Positions 24,485 to 27,217 of a stretch of 27,217 nucleotides of DNA are shown here, piece after piece. The DNA is from JBBTCJ01 sp038043285. GTDB taxonomy: Bacteria; Planctomycetota; Phycisphaerae; UBA1845. Numbering within the stretch: position 1 is the stretch's first letter; each line of letters begins with the position of its first letter. Made by a program: the position numbers and the translations under genes. The stretch is from NCBI GenBank assembly GCA_038043285.1, contig JBBTCJ010000004.1:1-27217 (forward strand). Reading direction: 5' to 3'. Below the pieces are notes generated by a model, which worked only from the letters and a program-made list of their open reading frames with translations, searched no databases and was not told the DNA's origin.

Positions 24485-24527
24485 CCCCTCGCCCCCACGG
24501 GGGGAGAGGGTAGGGTGAGGGGGTTTT
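24485..24527. repeat. palindromic intergenic repeat, copy 2, possible terminator of the sppA operon
   Basis: CCCCTC and CCCCC (24485-24496) pair with GGGGGG and downstream GAGGGG segments (24499-24523), and TTTT follows at 24524-24527. The 3' half (GGGAGAGGGT-GGGTGAGGG) is shared with copy 1 at 7792-7828. It lies 41 bp after the sppA stop, and the T run would suit a terminator. The rest of the gap (24528-24784) holds no gene; it has a 15-nt inverted repeat GACACC-CGG-GGTGTC at 24700-24714 that could be an operator. Confidence 0.65.
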
Positions 24528-24699
24528 CGGACGCACTCTTTAGTACCAGCTCCCGTTTCCGTCCGCCGATCGGCGGGACGTGGGGTCTGCCGCCGAACCG
24601 GCGACGATCAGTCGTCCTCTGCCCCCGGCGGCTTCCAACCTCACAATTGAACCGCAACGGGGACTCATTGCTGTTTCGCGGGTTTTTCCTTGTCGTCCA

Positions 24700-24714
24700 G
24701 ACACCCGGGGTGTC
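24700..24714. promoter_or_regulatory. 15-nt inverted repeat, possible operator upstream of the lipoprotein gene
   Basis: GACACC (24700-24705) and GGTGTC (24709-24714) form a perfect dyad around CGG, 70 bp before ATG 24785. No promoter with acceptable spacing was found next to it, so function is unproven. Confidence 0.3.
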
Positions 24715-24784
24715 CGTCTATGAGGTAGAGGGCGGCGGAGCTTGGAGGCCGACCTCGTGAATCCGCATTGAGGAGGATGCTTCC

Positions 24785-25831
24785 ATGAAAACGATCACGA
24801 TGAGCATGAGCCTAGGCGCCCTGCCAATCTTTCTGGCTGCCGGTGGATGTCTGGAGCGCAAAGAAACCATCCGCATTACGCCGGCCGGCGGGGTGACCAT
24901 CGAGCTACAGTACTCCGGCGAACCGCAGGACTTCCAGGGCCCCGACGCCATGCCCAGTGAGGGCAGCGGCTGGCGCGTCGAGAAGCAGCGCAAGGTGCAG
25001 GAGGATGGCAAGGAGGAGATCATCTTGACGTCCCGGCGGACGTTTGAGCCGCGCGAAGACCTGCCGACCTCGTACGCCGCTAAGGGCGACCCGGATGCTG
25101 ATCTGGCCGTGCTGTTTCCGACGACGCTGCGCCATGAGCGCCGCGACGACGGAGTGTACCTGCACTTCCGCCGTACCTACGCCGCCCGTCCGTGGGCGTA
25201 CGTCAACTATTGGCAGGAGCAGCTTGTCGACGAGAACGTGCGAACGCTGGGCGAGAAGCCGCTGGAGACGCTGACCACCGAAGAAAAAATAACCGTTCTG
25301 AAAGCCTTCGCGGGGTTCGAATCCCTGAAAGAGTTGGAGTTCGCGCAGGAGGCGGCGCGGCGGCTGGAACCGGAAGCGAAGCCCGATCATTGGATGCGGG
25401 CCAGACAGGCCCTCTTGGACAGCTACGAGTCGACGGATTGGGACGCGACCGTCGCACGCCTGACTGCGTTGTCCGATGAAGAGGAGCGCTACCGAGTTTT
25501 CGAGGAGGAGTCCAAGGCCTTGTCCGACGCGGGGTTTCACGCGTTCGTGACCGAGCTTGCCGCGACGGCCCGGTATGGAAAGAGCGATGTCGAGCGATTC
25601 TCCCGCGAGTACGAGCGCGCGCGAAAGCGCTGGGCGATCACCGATGCCGTGGCCAACCACGCGTTCAGAATTCGCGTGTACCTGCCCGGCGAGGTCGTCG
25701 CGCAAAATGCCGACAAGATCGACGACGATGGAGCGGCCATCTGGGAGTTCGACGGCAAGGCCCTTCGGGATCGCGCGCACGAGTTGATGATTACCGCCAG
25801 GCTTCCGGTCTCCGGCAGCGGCAAACCGTAG
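24785..25831 (+). CDS. lipoprotein of unknown function
   Basis: The product is 348 residues. The N-terminus (MKTITMSMSLGALPIFLAAGGC) has a lipobox with Cys22 after Ala-Gly-Gly, marking it as a lipoprotein. The mature part begins with beta-rich sequence (ETIRITPAGGVTIELQYSGE), continues with a helical charged middle (RYRVFEEESKALSDAGFHAF) and ends in a strand-rich section (AFRIRVYLPGEVVAQNADKI). No family is recognised. The start is firmly placed by AGGAGG at 24771-24776, spacing 8. The ECF sigma gene begins 57 bp downstream, so the lipoprotein could be co-transcribed with the sigma/anti-sigma pair and might be its sensor or target; this is inference. A hairpin lies in that gap. Confidence 0.75.
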   Translation: MKTITMSMSLGALPIFLAAGGCLERKETIRITPAGGVTIELQYSGEPQDFQGPDAMPSEGSGWRVEKQRKVQEDGKEEIILTSRRTFEPREDLPTSYAAKGDPDADLAVLFPTTLRHERRDDGVYLHFRRTYAARPWAYVNYWQEQLVDENVRTLGEKPLETLTTEEKITVLKAFAGFESLKELEFAQEAARRLEPEAKPDHWMRARQALLDSYESTDWDATVARLTALSDEEERYRVFEEESKALSDAGFHAFVTELAATARYGKSDVERFSREYERARKRWAITDAVANHAFRIRVYLPGEVVAQNADKIDDDGAAIWEFDGKALRDRAHELMITARLPVSGSGKP

Positions 25832-25853
25832 CCAGGTGCGGAACGGAACGCGG

Positions 25854-25872
25854 CACGGGCTTCCAGCCCGTG
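25854..25872. repeat. palindromic repeat-like hairpin before the sigma gene
   Basis: CACGGGC (25854-25860) pairs perfectly with GCCCGTG (25866-25872) around loop TTCCA. The string resembles a dispersed intergenic repeat I recall from planctomycete genomes (variants with CAGGCTTCCAGCCTG). It lies between the lipoprotein stop and the sigma start and could attenuate read-through. Confidence 0.55.
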
Positions 25873-25888
25873 AGGCTCCACGTGCGAG

Positions 25889-26467
25889 ATGCCGGCCTCC
25901 AATGGCGAGCGAAGCCTGAACGTGACGACGCAGCAGATTGAAGCCTTTGAGCAGTACGCCCGCGAGGTCTACTCCTGGGCCTATCGCGTCCTGGGCCGAC
26001 ATCACGACGCCCTCGACGTGGTTCAGGACGTTTTTCTTCGGTGGAACGCCCAGTGCCGCGAGGGCGAACCGAGCCGGCCACGCGGATGGTTGAGACGAGT
26101 GACGCTGAATCGCGCCATCGACGTGCGCCGATCCCACCCGCGCATGGTGGAGCTTGATGCCCAGGCGGCGGAAGTGGCCGGCGCGCCGTCCGATGACCAA
26201 ACATTGGACATGGAGCAGCTCCGCCGCGACCTGACCAGGGCCATGGGGCATCTGACCGACATGCAGCGGAGCGTCTTGGTGGCCAAGGTGTACGACGGGC
26301 TGACCTTCGCCGAAATCGCCGTCGAACATGATTTGGCGATTTCGACCGTGAAGACGCATTACCTCCGGGCGATCCGGTCGATGAGCGAATGCCTGGGTGC
26401 GAGATGGGCGGACGATCGGCCGTCCGAGGGGACGATGAAGCAGGTCGAAGGCGGTGATCCACAATGA
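25889..26467 (+). CDS. ECF-type RNA polymerase sigma factor
   Basis: The product is 192 residues. Region 2 lies at about residues 17-75 (YAREVYSWAYRVLGRHHDAL, VVQDVFLRWNA, RPRGWLRRVTLNRAIDVRRS), with the DVVQDVF core-binding motif and the NRAIDVRR helix. Region 4 lies at about 110-170 (LTDMQRSVLVAKVYDGLTFA, EIAVEHDLAISTVKTHYLRA), a helix-turn-helix that reads the -35 element. There is no region 3, as in other ECF factors. ATG 25889 is used here, but GTG 25922 (MTTQQIEAFEQY) would be a more usual start; neither has a good ribosome binding site. The stop overlaps the anti-sigma start (ATGA at 26464-26467). The regulon cannot be inferred; autoregulation is common in the family but no matching promoter was identified. 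Confidence 0.92.
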   Translation: MPASNGERSLNVTTQQIEAFEQYAREVYSWAYRVLGRHHDALDVVQDVFLRWNAQCREGEPSRPRGWLRRVTLNRAIDVRRSHPRMVELDAQAAEVAGAPSDDQTLDMEQLRRDLTRAMGHLTDMQRSVLVAKVYDGLTFAEIAVEHDLAISTVKTHYLRAIRSMSECLGARWADDRPSEGTMKQVEGGDPQ

Positions 26468-26967
26468 AATGCGACGATTTCGAGATGCTGATGGCGGACG
26501 CACTGGGCGCGGAGCTTGCCGAGGCGGACCAATCTGCGTTTGAAGGGCACCTGGTCGTCTGTGCGAAATGCCGAGACGAGTACCGGCGGGGTCTGGCGAC
26601 GCTCGGCGCGATGCGATCGTTGCCGGCGGGCGGGGGAATTCAAGCCGGGATACGAGACGACGTGCTTGGCCGACGACCGAGGCGAATTCATCTTGCTTCT
26701 CGGCGTTGGGCGGCGATCCGTTTCGCGGCCGGCTTGTTCGTCGCGTTCGGGATCGGATTCTGGGCCCATGGACGATGGGGCGCCGTGGAGTCTTCGCCCG
26801 GCGTAGTTCCGCCCGGTCACGGCGGTGAGCCGATCGCGACCGCACCGTTACGCGAACCCACAACCGCGGCGACGCTGCGTACGTCGCTCGCGATCGCCTA
26901 CCGCGCCGGGCCGCCGCGCGGCGATCTGGCACTGGCCATGTCGGCGATGTTCGGTCGACGTCCGTGA
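26464..26967 (+). CDS. zinc-binding membrane anti-sigma factor (zf-HC2/ZAS type)
   Basis: The product is 167 residues. The N-terminal domain has Cys3 and the HLVVCAKC motif (His29, Cys33, Cys36), the H-x3-C-x2-C signature of zinc-containing anti-sigma domains. One transmembrane helix (about residues 83-100, AAIRFAAGLFVAFGIGFW) and an extracytoplasmic tail of about 65 residues (PPGHGGEPIATAPLREPTTA) follow. In this family the domain holds the sigma factor at the membrane until a signal releases it. The 4-nt ATGA overlap with the ECF sigma gene implies translational coupling and balanced amounts of both proteins. The C-terminal tail has no recognisable sensor fold, so the signal is unknown; the lipoprotein gene upstream is one candidate input. 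No sensor kinase or dedicated protease is adjacent. Confidence 0.87.
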   Translation: MKCDDFEMLMADALGAELAEADQSAFEGHLVVCAKCRDEYRRGLATLGAMRSLPAGGGIQAGIRDDVLGRRPRRIHLASRRWAAIRFAAGLFVAFGIGFWAHGRWGAVESSPGVVPPGHGGEPIATAPLREPTTAATLRTSLAIAYRAGPPRGDLALAMSAMFGRRP

Positions 26968-27182
26968 GTGCCGCGACGATGTGGCCGGCGGACCGCATGC
27001 TCGCGTTTGGCGCCGGATCCGTCAGAGCAAGCGATGCGTAGGGCTTGTGATAACGCGGACACGCTCGGTCCTGCCCGCGGCGAACGTGCAAACGCAATCG
27101 CCTGCACCCTTCCAAGATGATGACGCGTGCATTGACGTAGGCCGACGACATGGGTCCGTGATAGTTCCGGCGGCACGCGAGC

Positions 27183-27197
27183 CGCCCCGAAGGGGCG
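27183..27197. repeat. hairpin at the start of a likely dispersed repeat, cut by the window end
   Basis: CGCCCC (27183-27188) pairs with GGGGCG (27192-27197) around GAA, and the following GCAGGCTTGTAGCCACGGGTG runs to the window end. The string resembles intergenic repeats I recall from planctomycete genomes. The 250-bp stretch 26968-27217 contains no supportable gene; open frames there are shadows of the anti-sigma region. Confidence 0.5.
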
Positions 27198-27217
27198 CAG
27201 GCTTGTAGCCACGGGTG

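Noticed and set aside
24515..24760. 81-residue open frame in the gap before the lipoprotein gene
   Set aside because: It begins inside the palindromic repeat, has no ribosome binding site and no recognisable features.
24905..27151. 748-residue minus-strand open frame opposite the lipoprotein, sigma and anti-sigma genes
   Set aside because: It crosses three well-supported plus-strand genes and has an Arg/Pro-rich shadow composition.

Overview
The window is GC-rich (third codon positions strongly G/C), densely coding and mostly transcribed on the + strand. It looks like a piece of a Planctomycetota chromosome, possibly Phycisphaerae or a relative. The assignment rests on protein style, not a marker gene: paired ExbD genes followed by a TPR protein, a secreted Asp-box/sortilin-like protein, large secreted proteins of unknown function, a pseudopilin-like C-terminus ending in a DVGFRL motif, and palindromic intergenic repeats. 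No rRNA, tRNA, CRISPR array, transposase or phage gene was seen.

Layout. (1) 1-3775: an ExbD fragment cut by the window edge, a second ExbD and a large periplasmic TPR protein, which look like part of a TolQ/ExbB-ExbD energy-transducing operon. (2) 3888-6167, minus strand: a secreted subtilisin-like protease with an intact triad and a C-terminal array of seven Cys-rich repeats, facing the TPR gene across a likely shared terminator. (3) 6522-9345: a DUF983-type zinc-ribbon membrane protein, a nucleotidyltransferase-like protein with apparently lost catalytic residues, and a TPM-domain/LemA pair in which LemA probably carries an N-terminal zinc ribbon. (4) 9455-10942: a membrane-anchored planctomycete-type protein with a tandem 15-residue duplication. 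(5) 11324-13442: a DegT/DnrJ/EryC1/StrS sugar aminotransferase behind a structured leader, followed by UDP-glucuronate decarboxylase, together pointing to nucleotide-sugar supply for surface glycans. (6) 13700-24443: five exported proteins in a row, namely a LolA/LppX-like protein with a charged tail, a sortilin/Asp-box protein, two unknown secreted proteins, and an SppA-type peptidase 2 bp behind the second unknown. (7) 24785-26967: a lipoprotein, an ECF sigma factor and its zinc-binding membrane anti-sigma factor (ATGA overlap). The last 250 bp are non-coding and end in repeat-like hairpins.

Most products are exported or membrane-bound, so the region mainly concerns the cell envelope and secretion. 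No defence or mobile system is evident. The points most worth following are the zinc-ribbon-LemA reading with two competing starts, the degenerate nucleotidyltransferase, the secreted-protein/SppA operon, the structured leader before the aminotransferase, and the dispersed palindromic repeats. All functional calls come from reading the translations by eye, with no database search.
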